Source: Hortaea werneckii
Lineage: Eukaryota; Ascomycota; Dothideomycetes; Mycosphaerellales; Teratosphaeriaceae
DNA length: 64,000 bases
Assembly (NCBI GenBank): GCA_037044905.1
Contig: JBAOKB010000074.1
Location: forward strand, 62,001 to 126,000
Direction: 5' to 3'
Positions 45,689 to 56,765 of this stretch are shown piece after piece. The position numbers and the translations under genes were made by a program. The first letter of the stretch is position 1. Every line of letters begins with the position of its first letter. The notes beneath the pieces are model-generated. The model did no database searches and was not told the origin of the DNA. It saw only the letters and a list, made by a program, of their open reading frames with translations.

Positions 45689-48600
45689 ATGATGTCGGAC
45701 CACGGCCGGGGGAGGGTTTCGTTTGAAGATCTGGTCTCGGTGCAGGAAGAGGCACGCCGGGCCAGGGACACGGAGGACAGGCTGGAAGAGGCACGTCGGG
45801 CCAAGGACACCGAAGACAGGCTGGCAGCAGAGGACTATTTCTCGGCTGACGGCAGCGTGGGCGATGCGCGCTCGCCAGGCCGTCAGCGCCATGCCATGTC
45901 CATCCGCATCCCTCCGCCGCAGCACAAGGCCGACATGGCGTTTACGGCGTTGCAGTACTTACCCATGCCGGTATTGGTATTGTCGAGCCGGAAGACGGTA
46001 GTGTTGGCGAACGAAGCAATGGGACGGCTATTCGGCGTCGATCCCGCTGCGCAGTTGGACGCATCTGGACTCGACTCGGAAGACTTGTCCAAGGTGGATA
46101 GTCAGGACCTTCGATCGCCGACTGACGTCTTGTATGGCACAACGCTTGCGCAGCTTGGTGTGGATTTACTCTTAAATGGGAACCCTGTCTTTGTCGCATG
46201 GGAGGATTTCTTAGAGACAGTGGTGGATGATGCTTCACGCGCTCAGTGTCCTCACTCACCCAGCTGAACACTTTCCATCCTAGAGGCTTGGAGGACGAAG
46301 GACAGACTCCGACGACGCGCCACAAGCGGTCTACGTCAGTAGCATCTTCTGCACGTCTTAGCCATGTCAGTGGAACACGGACAGAGGTGCACGATGCTGT
46401 GATGGACGTGCTGTTCTCCACCAACCGAGATCCGAAGACTGGCCTCCCTCTGGCTGCGAGGCTGGAAGAGTCCAATCATGTCCAGGCTCAGATGATCGTT
46501 TCAGTGTGGGCTACGGAGGATGAAGTGTTCTACACGCTCACCTTTACCGCTGCGAGACAAGCACCGGCCTCAGCAACATCATCAGAGGCCGCACGATCTA
46601 CGACCACGAGGACCGTTTCAAGGACACCGACGACGTTTAGCGCGAGTCTGAGCGCAGGCTTAAGCTCAAATAGCAGTTCTGGATCTAATGCACGCAGGAA
46701 GTCCAATCAACCAGATACCCCGACGACGTCTTCCGGCCTCACCAGCCCACAGTATGCTCACCACAGCCACCCGCTCGAAGGTTTTCTGCCTGCAGGCCCA
46801 CCGTCTAAGAGTTCTGGAGCCGCGGCGCCGACAATGTTCAGCAAGATGAGCCGGTTAAAAGACGCGTTGATGAATAGTATGAACATCCCAGCGTACGCCA
46901 TGTGGAAGGACGAATCGTTCGGTGTCCCGAACAAAGCCGCGATTAAACTGCTCTACCCTTGGATCGAGGACGGGGCCTACGACAGCAGCGAGCAAGCCAG
47001 AGATTTCCTTAGCAGATATGTCTTATACCGAGACGATTTCAGCGAAGAGATACCGCTGGAAGAATTCCCTATCATGCGTCTGATGAAGGAAAAGCAAGCT
47101 TTTGAGGGCTACAGAGTGGGGATGTACTCGGCCAAGGACGGGAGCCAGATGAAATTCGATACGAGTGGACAGCCGCTCACAGATGACAAGGGGGATTTTC
47201 TAGGTGGTATAGTGATGTTCCATGATGTGACGGACTATGCGGCTACCATCAACCGGCAGCAGGAAGAGAATGCACGGCAGTTTGAGGATATCACGAACAT
47301 GATACCGCAGATGATCTGGAGAACTGACCCGGAAGGTGTTCATGACTACTATAGCGATCAATGGTACTCGTACACGGGTCTGAGCATTGAGGACAGCTAC
47401 GGCGAAGGCTGGCTAAATGCTTTTCATCCGGATGATTAGAAGTGGCCAAACCGCGCTGGGCACATTCGCTAGCAACCGGCGACGAGTACTTAACAGAGTA
47501 CCGGTGTAGATCTGCGGATGGCGCATGGAGATGGATGCTCGGCCGCGCATTACCAATGAGAGATGGAGATGGAAAGATTGTGAAGTGGTTCGGCACGTGC
47601 ACAGACATCCACGATCTCGTGCTCGCCCGGGAAGAAGCACGACAGACCAGAGCGCAGCTGGAACGGGTAGTGAACCATGCGCAGGATCACACTGTGGGCT
47701 GTGGACAAAGAGTACACCCTGACTCTGTTCCAAGGACGCACCATGGTGAACCGAACCGCAGAAGAACTCGCGAAAGACAAGGAGCAGTACATGGGCATGA
47801 ATCTCTGGTCAATACTCGAGCTTCAAGGCCGTCACGATGAACTGGTCACCTATCGAGACCCCATGGCTCGGATAATGAGTGGGCAGAGCGAGGTGGAGAT
47901 GGTGGAAAACCAGATCGAATCGAACCAGCGCTGGTTCCGCACGAGGATGTTCCCGCTCCTGCGCCAGGAACGCAAGGGCGGGCTAGACGGCGACGAGTAC
48001 CTGGACGGCGTAGTCGGTGTCAGTATGGATGTCACGGAGATGCGCAAGCAAGCGGAGCAGATCAAGGAGCGGGACCGGGAGAACTCGCGGCTGATGGCGC
48101 AGAGCGTGGCGGCTAAAGAGGCGAGTAAGATGAAGAGCCAGTTCCTGGCCAACATGAGCCATGAGATCCGCACGCCCATCGCGGGCGTCATCGGCATGAG
48201 CGAGCTGCTGCTGGACGACGACAGCGGACAGCTCAGCAAGGAGCAGCGCGAGTGCGCGGAGAACATCCAGCGGAGCGCGAATGGGTTGTTGACCGTGATC
48301 AACGACATCTTGGACTTCTCGAAAGTGGAGAGTGGGAGGCTGGATGTGGAGGAGGTCCAGTTCGACCTGAGCGTGGTCATCCGCGACGTCAATAAGATGC
48401 TGAGTTTTGCCGCGCAGCGCAAGGGGCTCCGATATGTTGATGATATCCAGGAGCTGAAGAATTGGAAGGTCATGGGCGATCCGGGCAGATTGCGACAGGT
48501 GATGACGAATCTGCTGACCAACTCGATCAAATTTACTTCTAACGGGAGTGTGACCTTGCGGGTGAAGGTGCATAGGGATACGGATGACGTGGTCGAGGTG

Positions 48601-50032
48601 CATTTCACAGTTGAGACACCGGGATCGGGATCGAAGAAGAAGTGCGACAACGGCTTTTCCGACCTTTCTCACAAGCCGATAGCTCAACTGCGCGCCGGTT
48701 CGGTGGCACAGGACTTGGGTTAACCATCAGCAAGAACCTCGTCGAGCTCATGCACGGCAAGATCTCATTAGAGTCGAAACTGGGCGTAGGCACGAAAGCG
48801 ACCTTCTGGATCCCCTTCCCCAAAGCCGCCTACTCCTCCGGCGAATCACCCGTGGTCAACATCGAAACCATCCCCTACCGCCTACAATCCGAAGTCTCCG
48901 TCTCGCGACCACCCTCCGACACCAGCGGGCCCGCGACACCCATGACACCGGGCTTCCCAACCCACAAACGTGGGCTCTCCACCTCCTCCGCCAACGGCGC
49001 GGCATTAACAACCTCGCAATCGAACGAGGAGACGCTGGAACTCAGCGAAGCGGAGCGGCGGACGACGAATATCCTTGTCGTCGAGGACAATGCGATTAAT
49101 CAGCAGATCGCGCTCAAGACGATCCGGAAACTGGGGTTTGCCGTCTCGGCCGTGTGGAACGGGAAGGAGGCGTTGGATTATTTGCAGCAGCCGCCGAGTG
49201 AGCAGTACCCTAGGCCTGATGTTATACTGATGGATTGTCAGATGCCTATCATGTAAGTCTCTAGAAATGGTATTCACGGGGGCGAGAGACACAAGGGGAA
49301 AATTTGCTGACAAAGAACATTTCTAGGGACGGCTATCGCGCCACCTACACGATCCGCAACAGCCAGCCCTTCGCCAGCATGCCCGCCCTCCAATCCATGC
49401 CCATCGTGGCCATGACCGCGTCCGCCATCCACGGCGACCGGGAAAAATGCCAAGCCAGCGGCATGGACGACTACCTGGCCAAACCCGTGAAGAAACCCAA
49501 TCTCGAGAAAATGCTGATCCGGTGGGCGATCGAGGGGAAACGCAAACGCGCCGAAGCTGCTGCCTCCTCCTCAACCAACTCTACCTCCCTCAACCCCTCC
49601 CACCACCGACAACGACCCCCGCTCGACCGCGCCACCTCCTCCTTCACCTCCGACAACGCCTCCGCTTCCCCCGCCGACCACCTCTCCTCCGAGCTCGATC
49701 GTCTGGACTACATGCAGCGCGCCGCGACGCAGCGCTCGGAGGAGACGCCGAGCGATAAGGCGATGCGGCAGCAGCGGGCGGAGGAGAAGGCGATGGCGCT
49801 TCGCGACGAGGCGTTGAGGTTGTCGGCCGAAGATCCCAAGACGCAGGTTGGTCAGCGTGGAGGTGGAGCTGGGGGTGGGGGTGGGGGTGGGGGGGAAGAG
49901 GGCAGGGCGACAGAGGAAGGGCCGGGGAATGCGGCGCTGACGGTGGAGAATATGCAGAAGTTTTCTTCCTCGACTTCCAGGGCCTCCGGGGCTGGTGGTG
50001 GAGGTGGCGGCGGGGCAGGGTCGCGAGGTTGA
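45689..50032 (+). CDS. PAS-domain hybrid histidine kinase, several frame breaks
   Basis: About 1420 aa when frames are joined; intron 49253-49326. In order: a tandemly duplicated charged repeat, a first PAS-like region (LQYLPMPVLVLSSRKTVV), a Ser/Thr linker, more PAS/PAC regions (ITNMIPQMIWRTDPEG, DGAWRWMLGRALPM, ITLWAVDKEYTLT), HisKA with the phospho-acceptor in NMSHEIRTP (His codon 48160-48162), HATPase with NLLTNSIKFT and GGTGLGLTIS, and a REC domain with ILVVEDNAINQ, Asp in ILMDCQMPIMDG (codon 49233-49235), MTAS and LAKPV. It would relay phosphate to an Ypd1-type carrier and on to Ssk1/Skn7-type regulators. The signal is unknown. Breaks: 46233-46243 (or a 38-nt intron 46246-46283), T lost at 47436-47437, G gained at 47684-47685, G lost at 48615 inside the DTGIG box. 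The C-terminal tail is Gly-rich. Confidence 0.9.
45746..45823 (+). repeat. Two tandem 39-nt units coding a charged helix repeat
   Basis: Units 45746-45784 and 45785-45823 each encode EEARRA[R/K]DTEDRL. Nucleotide identity is high with mostly synonymous differences, pointing to a fairly recent in-frame duplication within the N-terminal coiled region of the histidine kinase. Confidence 0.85.
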
Positions 50033-50418
50033 AGAAGGACGATAGTCGCGAGGAAGGGGAGACGTCGAGTTTGGAGGTCGGGGCATGGGGGGCAGTGGGG
50101 CGGGGGAGGATGGGAATACGACTTCGAGTCGGTTGGAGCGGAGTTGGACCCCGAGTGAGATGGATGCTGCGCTGGGGCCGCGACGGTCGGCGCCGGGGTG
50201 AGGACGAAGAATCGGATTGTAATGGGAGGGTTTTGGTCACGTGAGGCCGACTTTTTTGGGGGGGAGAAAGGGCTTGACGCAAGGCATGCCACGGCTTTTC
50301 GTGACACCTTCGTGGCACGCGGAGGCGTTTTTCTCACGCCTCTCCTCTCCTTCGGAGATGAAGCCAAGTTTCCCCCATCCGTAATGGAAAGGGTTCGCCT
50401 CCACGCCCTCTTTTCTCT
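50033..50418. other. Intergenic, histidine kinase to fucosyltransferase-like gene
   Basis: 386 nt. The first 180 nt continue the G-rich, low-complexity composition of the kinase tail; the correct kinase stop may lie here if another indel exists. Nothing else recognised. Confidence 0.4.
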
Positions 50419-51804
50419 ATGCCTCACAATCCACGCATCATGCACTCCGCGCAAACCCTCCTAAACAAACCCCCCGCCTTCCACCTCACCCTCCTCCTCG
50501 CAACCCTAACCCCGCTCTACATCAGCTCATACCACTACCGACTCCATCACCCCTACGGACAAACCACCTCATCGTCCCCCCTCCGAACCCGCCACGTCCT
50601 CCGCAACCTTCATCAACGACTGGCTCTCCGTCCACCTCCTCTCCCCCTTCAACCCTGCCGCCCTAACCACCTACTGCAACCAAACCCCCTGGGACCCGCG
50701 CCTCGTCTTCAACCTCGCCGACGCCAACGGCGGCATCGGCAACATCCGGGGCAACATCCTGGACTTCGTGTTCTACGCGCTGGAAGCGGGCGCGTCCATC
50801 ATGCTGCCCACCATGGCGACCCGCAGTCCCGCGGATCTGAGTAATGTGTGGGCTTCCAGGGGCGGGTTCGACGTCATGTTCGACGAGGGGTGGTTTGTCA
50901 GTGCGCTGGGACGGGCGTGTCCGCAGATGGGGGTTTATAAACCCCGAGCGCAGGAGGAGATGGTGGTGCCGCTGCAGGGGGTTTATGTTCCGCCGAGTCG
51001 ACGGGTGGATGTTGATGGGGGGAATTCGAGGGAGGGGTTTCGGAAGCATTTGGGGAGTTGGGTGAGGGAGCGGAAGAGTGAGGGGGAGGGGATGGTGCTG
51101 GTGAATGTTGGCCGCACGTTGTGGGAGGTGGATACGAGGAGTTTACCTGCCGGGTTCCGAGGAATTTCGGACAATTGTTGCGGATTAACCCTGTGATCCG
51201 ACGGCTTGCGGCGATTGTCGTCGAGCAGCTCGCAACGGAGAGGGATCTGAAGATAGATCCCCTCGCAGCAATCCCGCCCCAAGCCTTCTACGGCGCCCAC
51301 CTCCGCACCGAAGCCGACGCGCAGGCAATCGGATGGCTCAACGAACCCAACACCAACTTCTCCGCGCAAACCGACGCATACATCGCGCACGCCCTCTCCC
51401 ACGGGCTGCGGACAATCTACGTCAGCTCCGGGTCTGAGGAGGAAATCGCGCGGTTCGCGAGCAAAGCGGCCTCGCACTCCCCTCCTCTCACCGTCGTATC
51501 CAAACACGCCCTCCTCCCCCCACAGGGCCTCCGGGACCTCGAGGCCCTGACCTGGGATCAGCAGGCCCTCGTCGATTATGAGGTTCTGCTCCGCGCGAGT
51601 GTGTTTGGCGGGTTCGTGAAGAGTAGTTTTAGTTATAATATTGCGATGACGCGGGCGCAGTGGGGGAAGGATCGGGGACGGGTGGTGGAGCCTTGGAGGG
51701 TGTTGCATGAGGAGGTCGGGGTGGCGTTTGATGATGGGTTGAGTCGGGTGGTGGGGCGGGATGGGTGGCATGAGGGGCGGATTCCGAGGGGGATGTGGCC
51801 TTGA
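50419..51804 (+). CDS. O-fucosyltransferase-like protein, two frame breaks
   Basis: Intronless; 461 aa when frames are joined (1386 nt, one gain and one loss). A signal anchor (FHLTLLLATLTPLYISS) near the N-terminus suggests a type II Golgi/ER membrane protein. The lumenal part has LADANGGIGNIRGNILDFVFYAL (sugar-nucleotide-binding-like Gly/Arg/Asn motif), YGAHLRTEADA, and LVDYEVLLRASVFGGFVKSSFS near the end, as in fungal members of the GDP-fucose protein O-fucosyltransferase-like superfamily. Donor and acceptor are not predictable. Breaks: C6 at 50576-50581 must lose one C, and GG at 51161-51162 must gain one G to pass from LPAGFRG into NFGQLLRINPVIRR. An alternative start Met lies eight residues in. 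The family call is from memory of motifs and only moderately sure. Confidence 0.75.
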
Positions 51805-52556
51805 ATGGTTGGGTGGGAAGGGGGGGCTGTTGGGGGGGTTGTATGAGAAGGAGCGCTGAGGAGACGTTTGGTGCTTCAATTTCGAGGTCATTCTTGTTCC
51901 CCGTCGCCTCTTTCGTCTTCCCTGTCTCTACGGGATCTTCCCTGCTTTCTTCTCTCCCTTTCATTCCGATGGGTCTTCCACCTTTTCAACCACTCTAAGT
52001 CTCTCCCGTCATCTCATCTGAGCCAGCCAGAGCGAGAACTTGGATCATCTCGTCCATTGCGTGTATTCTCAAACCCCGATACCGCCCCTTTTCCCTGAGC
52101 ATATTCTGTGCCCCGTTTGCAACTCGCGAGCTTCCCGCCATCGTTCTGTGAGGTAGGCACACTCTTTCTTCGGGCATTGCGCGCATTTCGTTTACCCAAT
52201 GTATACCGCTCGTTGGAAGTCATTGTCGGGAGATCTAACATCAGGATAAGAGAGCCAAGGCAATTGGCTCCTCCAGAGTATTCGCGCCCGTGATGAGAGA
52301 AGCGTCCATAGCGTCCAGTTCTCCCCGATTCTGATAGACAGAGTTTTCATCTAGCTCTCCGTCTTGGCTGAAATTCAGAAGGTGCCCATCCACTATATCG
52401 AGGATGTGGAAGATTCCCCTCTTTACCTTTCTTCCCTTCCCTCTCTCTCTCCCTTTCTTCCCAGCCTTTTCCATTGAGGAAGAGAGAAAAAAAAAAAAAA
52501 AAAGGGAGAGTGAAAAAAAAAAAAGTGGAGAGGAAAAAAAAAAAAAAAACCCCCCA
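51805..52556. other. Convergent intergenic region with poly-A runs
   Basis: 752 nt between two 3' ends. Three long poly-A runs (about 52487-52503, 52513-52524, 52533-52549) sit just before the RING gene's stop. No gene recognised. Confidence 0.5.
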
Positions 52557-53597
52557 TCAGAAAAACATCCCAACCTCAACCCACTTCCCAACAACCAACC
52601 CGACCACCACAACCAGCCCCGTCACGGACGCCTGAAACGAAGGCATCTTCCCCCTCCCTCCATCCCCACCCTCTCCCCCGCGAACCTCCTCCCCATCATC
52701 AACCCCCTCAACCCACCACCACCCCCCGAACCGCCAAATCCCACGCCCAAACCACCCCAACGGCAGCAAAACCCCGCCGAGCAGGAAGGGGACCGGCCAG
52801 GTCGCTGACCAGTATTCTCCGCGCCGGAGACGGTAGAGAATCGCGAGGAGTAGAGGGATAGGGCGACGGGGTAGAGCGCCATCCTCAGCCTTCTGCACGA
52901 GGAAGATGGGCTGGACGGAGGGGTTCGGGGAGAGGGGGGTGGTGGCAGAGGGGACAGGTGTAGGTTGGGGAGGAGTGGGAGGAGTTTTGGGGAGGGGTGG
53001 AGACGGGTGTGGTGGGGTAAGTGTTGTTGGAGAGGTTGTGGAGGGGAAGAGCAGGTCCAGACAGGGTTTACAGGCTAAATGGGAGCAGGGGAGTTGGAGG
53101 AGAGGGGTGGAGGGACGCGGAGGGGTCCAGCAGATCATGCATTCGTCTGATCGTTCTTCTTCTTCTTTTTCTGCTTCTGTTTCTGCGGCTCCCGGGCAAG
53201 GTTTCTGCGGCAGGGAGGCGAGTAAAGTCGGCCAGTCTGGGAGGTTTGGGGGAGTTCCGCGGGAGTATGGACCGGGGATGAGGGACCAGGAGAGGTAGAA
53301 GAGGGAGAGGTTGGAGGCGAGGAGGGAGAGGTGGATGTTTTGGGGGTAGAGGAGGGCGAGAGTGAGAGTCAGGGCCAGGAGGTCGGTGAGGCGGGCTTTG
53401 GTTGTCTTCTGAGGCCATCGGGGCCAGAGACAGGCGAGGACGAGGAGGGTGAAGGTGGTGATGTGGGGGTTCAGGAAGCGGATTTTATGGGTGCGTTCTA
53501 CTCGTAACGTCGATTTGGCCAGGTAGTAGGCGAAGCGTTCGGCTTGGTTGGTTGTTTCGGGGGGTCCTCCTTCGGGCGTGGCGAGGATGGAAGCCAT
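52557..53597 (-). CDS. RING-finger membrane protein, compensating frame breaks
   Basis: The continuous frame encodes 346 aa with several hydrophobic segments: two near residues 45-105, one or two after the RING (PVPFLLGGVLLPLGWFG) and one at the C-terminus (VTGLVVVVGLVVGKWVEV). The RING starts CMICWTPP and continues CSHLACKPCLDLLF, but the last Cys pair is missing from this frame. It is present in another frame at 52956-52945 (CPLCHH). A single-base indel between 52957 and about 53060 and a second in G6 at 52934-52939 would restore a full C3HC4 finger and return to the frame that continues VQKAEDGALPRRPIPLLLA. Likely a membrane-bound E3 ubiquitin ligase of the ER or peroxisome; no named family recognised. 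The start ATG is the first in frame after a poly-A tract; more N-terminal sequence is possible. Confidence 0.75.
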   Translation of the reverse strand: MASILATPEGGPPETTNQAERFAYYLAKSTLRVERTHKIRFLNPHITTFTLLVLACLWPRWPQKTTKARLTDLLALTLTLALLYPQNIHLSLLASNLSLFYLSWSLIPGPYSRGTPPNLPDWPTLLASLPQKPCPGAAETEAEKEEEERSDECMICWTPPRPSTPLLQLPCSHLACKPCLDLLFPSTTSPTTLTPPHPSPPLPKTPPTPPQPTPVPSATTPLSPNPSVQPIFLVQKAEDGALPRRPIPLLLAILYRLRRGEYWSATWPVPFLLGGVLLPLGWFGRGIWRFGGWWWVEGVDDGEEVRGGEGGDGGRGKMPSFQASVTGLVVVVGLVVGKWVEVGMFF

Positions 53598-54532
53598 GAG
53601 GGCTTCGATGTCTGCTGTCCATGTTGGGATGGTGGACGTGGCATAATGATGAGTAGTGTAGTAGAGGGTGGTTGTTTGTTCTTTTCCTTTTTTTTTTTTT
53701 TTGTGATGGTGTAGTAGGGGGCGGACGATTGTGGGCTCTTTTCTGCTGAAAAATGGGACAAAATTTGGTAAGGATGTGGTAGGATTTCTTGTGGTTCAAA
53801 TACATGTCGATCATTGAAACTTCGCCTCACCAGAAGCAGGATCCTTCGGGAGAAAACGGCATCCTTCTGGTGCAGATGCGACAACATGTTCACAGGCTAA
53901 CATCGGCCGAGTATAGCGACATGACCGGCAGAGAACTCTAATCGTCATAACAACTTCTAGTCAAGAGAATACCCACCGTCAACGTATACCCTATGCTGCA
54001 GCATACTGTAAAGTAATATGTAAGTGTATGTAAGGTACATATTTACCTCTCGCTCTTTGAGGAAGTCGCCGAAAGGAAAGGGCTCGGAAGGGTCTACCGA
54101 AGACCGAGGCACGGCTGCATCCGGCATCTGAAGTCTGGAGCCGTAGCCGTAGCCGACCGGCAACCGGACAGGCGAGACTGATGAGACTGGTCATCATCAC
54201 CACTACCACTACCTACCTGCTGGCGGGAGACTGCCCAACTTTCTCTTGTTATTGTTATTACTACTCCTCATATCTCCTCGCTGTACATTACAGACTATCA
54301 CCGTTAGATACGAGGCGTTTACTTGCGACGGACGCACAGCAGCCGGAATCGGCGCATGACGAAACAATCGCTCGCGACCTGCATCCTCGCCGCTGGAGAT
54401 TGGTTTAACGATTGCCGACATATCCAAGCAGGCCGCGCACCACTTTGATTGAGTCGCAAGGAGGAGTAAAGCAGGAGGGTCACCTGATTGACCGGGAGAG
54501 AGACAGAGAGGGAGTGAAAGACTCCAGCCGTG
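53598..54532. promoter_or_regulatory. Divergent intergenic region, RING / PEX13
   Basis: 935 nt with a T17-18 run near 53685-53702 and short TGTATG/TACATA-rich stretch near 54010-54045. No gene recognised. Shared 5' region of two membrane-protein genes. Confidence 0.4.
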
Positions 54533-55987
54533 ATGGCCAGTGGAGCATCGCCGCCCAAGCCCTGGGAGCGGGCGGGCGCTGGCAGCACGAGTTCGGGTAT
54601 GTTTCTATGCAAAACACCTGCTCCTAGACAGACTGTGAATGCAACTGACAACTTGACCATAGCTGCGGTCCCATCATCCACCACCACCTCCACCGCCGAC
54701 ACTGCCGCCTCCGCACCCGCTCTACCATCACGACCCGACTCACTAAACACCATGGCTACTCGCAACGCCGGTGCCTACAGCTCCCCCTACAACCGAACCT
54801 CCTCCTACTCCTCCCCATACGGCTACGGCTCCACATTCGGAGGCTCCTCCTTCGGCTCTCCATACAGTTCTCCTTACAACCGATTCGGCGGGGGCTATGG
54901 CGGGATGGGCGCGATGGGCGGTATGGGCGGAATGTACGGCGGTGGCATGTACGGATCTCCCTACGGCGGGATGGGCGGGTATGGCGGACCGGGAATGATG
55001 GGTGGACCTCAAGACCAAAGCCTCACCCAAACCATGAACAACAGCACGCAAGCCACCTTCCAGATGATCGAGAGCATCGTAGGCGCCTTTGGCGGCTTCG
55101 CCCAGATGCTCGAGAGCACGTACATGGCCACGCATAGCAGCTTCTTCGCCATGGTCAGCGTGGCCGAACAATTCGGCAACCTGCGGCAAACCTTAGGATC
55201 CGTATTAGGCATCTTCACCCTCATGCGATGGATCCGAACCGCAATCGCGAAATTGACAGGTCGCCCACCACCGGCATCAAGCAAAGAACTGACGCCGGCG
55301 AACTTCGCCGCATTCAGCGGAGCCTCCTCTGCAGGCCCCGAAGGCGCCCCTCCCCGTCCAAGCCGCAAACCCTTCATCTTCTTCCTCGTCGCCGTCTTCG
55401 GCCTCCCCTACCTCATGGGCAAACTAATCCGCGCCCTAGCCGCAACCCAAGAAGCCGAGTCCCAACGTCTTGCCGAGAACAACCCCCCCCAACAACCCCT
55501 GGACCCAAGCAAACTCGACTTCTGCCGCGTACTATACGACTACACCCCGCCCCTCCAACCCGGGCAACCAGCTCCAACCGAGGGCATCGACCTCGCGGTG
55601 TCAAAGGGGGACCTCGTCGCCGTCCTCTCGAAGTCGGATCCCCTGGGCAATTCGTCCGAGTGGTGGCGCTGTCGCGCCCGGGATGGGCGGGTCGGGTATC
55701 TGCCTTCTCCCTATCTGGAGACGATCCAGCGACGACCGCAACAGCAGGGCAGATTGCTGCGAAGAGCCATCCGAATAGTCCCGAGGGATCGAGACTTAAT
55801 ACCATGAGCACGGTGAGCGCGGGGAATGGGAATAGTGGGACGGGGACGAGGACGAATTCCATGGCGGTTACGGGGAGGGAGGGAGAAGGTGCAGGTTCAG
55901 CAGCAGAAGGCTCCGCCGAAGATGGCGGAGGGGAAACCGGGGGATATTTCGGTGGAGAGTTTTCAGCGGGCGGCTTGGAATTCGTAG
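54533..55987 (+). CDS. PEX13: Peroxisomal membrane protein PEX13, two frame breaks
   Basis: Exon 1 54533-54596 (MASGASPPKPWERAGA, the conserved N-terminus with PKPWE), intron 54597-54662, exon 2 to 55987; 462 aa if joined. A Gly/Tyr/Ser-rich region (about 60-140) leads to two membrane helices and an SH3 domain (FCRVLYDYTPP ... EWWRCRARDGRVGYLPSPYLE). PEX13 with PEX14 forms the docking and translocation module for the import receptor PEX5; the Tyr/Gly-rich region is known in other species to form a hydrogel-like meshwork. The SH3 ends at 55735; beyond it the frame needs a G gained at GGG 55747-55749 and a G lost in the G-rich run 55872-55883 to finish as MAEGKPGDISVESFQ and stop at 55985-55987. 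Gain and loss cancel in length. Confidence 0.93.
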
Positions 55988-56640
55988 GTTACCTTCCTGA
56001 TTTTGCTGCTGGAGTTGTTGGGATTTTTGTTGTTGTTGTTGTTTTTCCCCCTTTGCCTTTTAAGCGTTCAAGCGAGAGAGAGGAAGAGAATGGGAGAGAG
56101 AGAGTGAAGGGAGGGAGCATGAGAAGGAAAACCATGGGGCATATGGACTCCGTTGTATTTGTTTCTCCTCTAGGGGAATCCCAGTTCCATGTTCCCTCTT
56201 TTGCCATCATTTTTTAAATCCGCAGTCCCCTCTCCCCTCTCTCTTTCCCGAATTTCAATTTTGAGGAAGAGGAATAGGGGGAAGGGGAGGGCCCAAAAAG
56301 AAAAATAAAAGAAAAATAAAAAGAAATGAGAAAGAACGAAGAAAGCGAAGAGAAAGGAGAGAGGAAGGAAAGAGTTCAGTCCGGTCAACAGCCATTGATC
56401 GTCTCTCCGTTTTGCCGTCCCCAACCCGCAAGGGGGAAAAAAAAGTGGCCGCCGCCCTCATCGAACCTCAATTCTCCAATTTTTCCGCATCGAACCCTCT
56501 CTCCTCCCCATTGTGTCCCTGATCAGACCTATGAAATTTTGTTTGTTTTTTTTTTTTTTCGGGGATCCCAAGGAAAAACACCATCCCCTTCCCAAAAGGA
56601 AGAAAAATCCTCCTCAGCCACTTCCTCTTTCTGTTTTTCC

Positions 56641-56671
<31 letters not shown>

Positions 56672-56765
56672 TTTTCTTTTTTTTTTCTTTCATTGTTTTT
56701 GCGCCCAGGTGCTCCCCGCCCCTCGTCGCTGACTACTCAACCCCCTTCCTATAGCCTAAGCACTG
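55988..56765. repeat. Simple-repeat-rich intergenic region with C29 run
   Basis: 778 nt downstream of PEX13. Contains an A/G-rich stretch (56260-56375), T12-14 near 56541-56553, and a C run at 56642-56670 of 29 bases followed by T-rich sequence. No gene recognised. Confidence 0.65.

Noticed and set aside
47850..48687. Two long minus-strand open frames (266 and 234 codons)
   Set aside because: Antisense to the HisKA/HATPase region of the histidine kinase; GC-rich coding strands produce such shadows.
55749..56217. Continuation of the PEX13 linker frame to a stop at 56217
   Set aside because: It becomes a hydrophobic low-complexity tail unlike PEX13; the third frame gives a compact family-like C-terminus.
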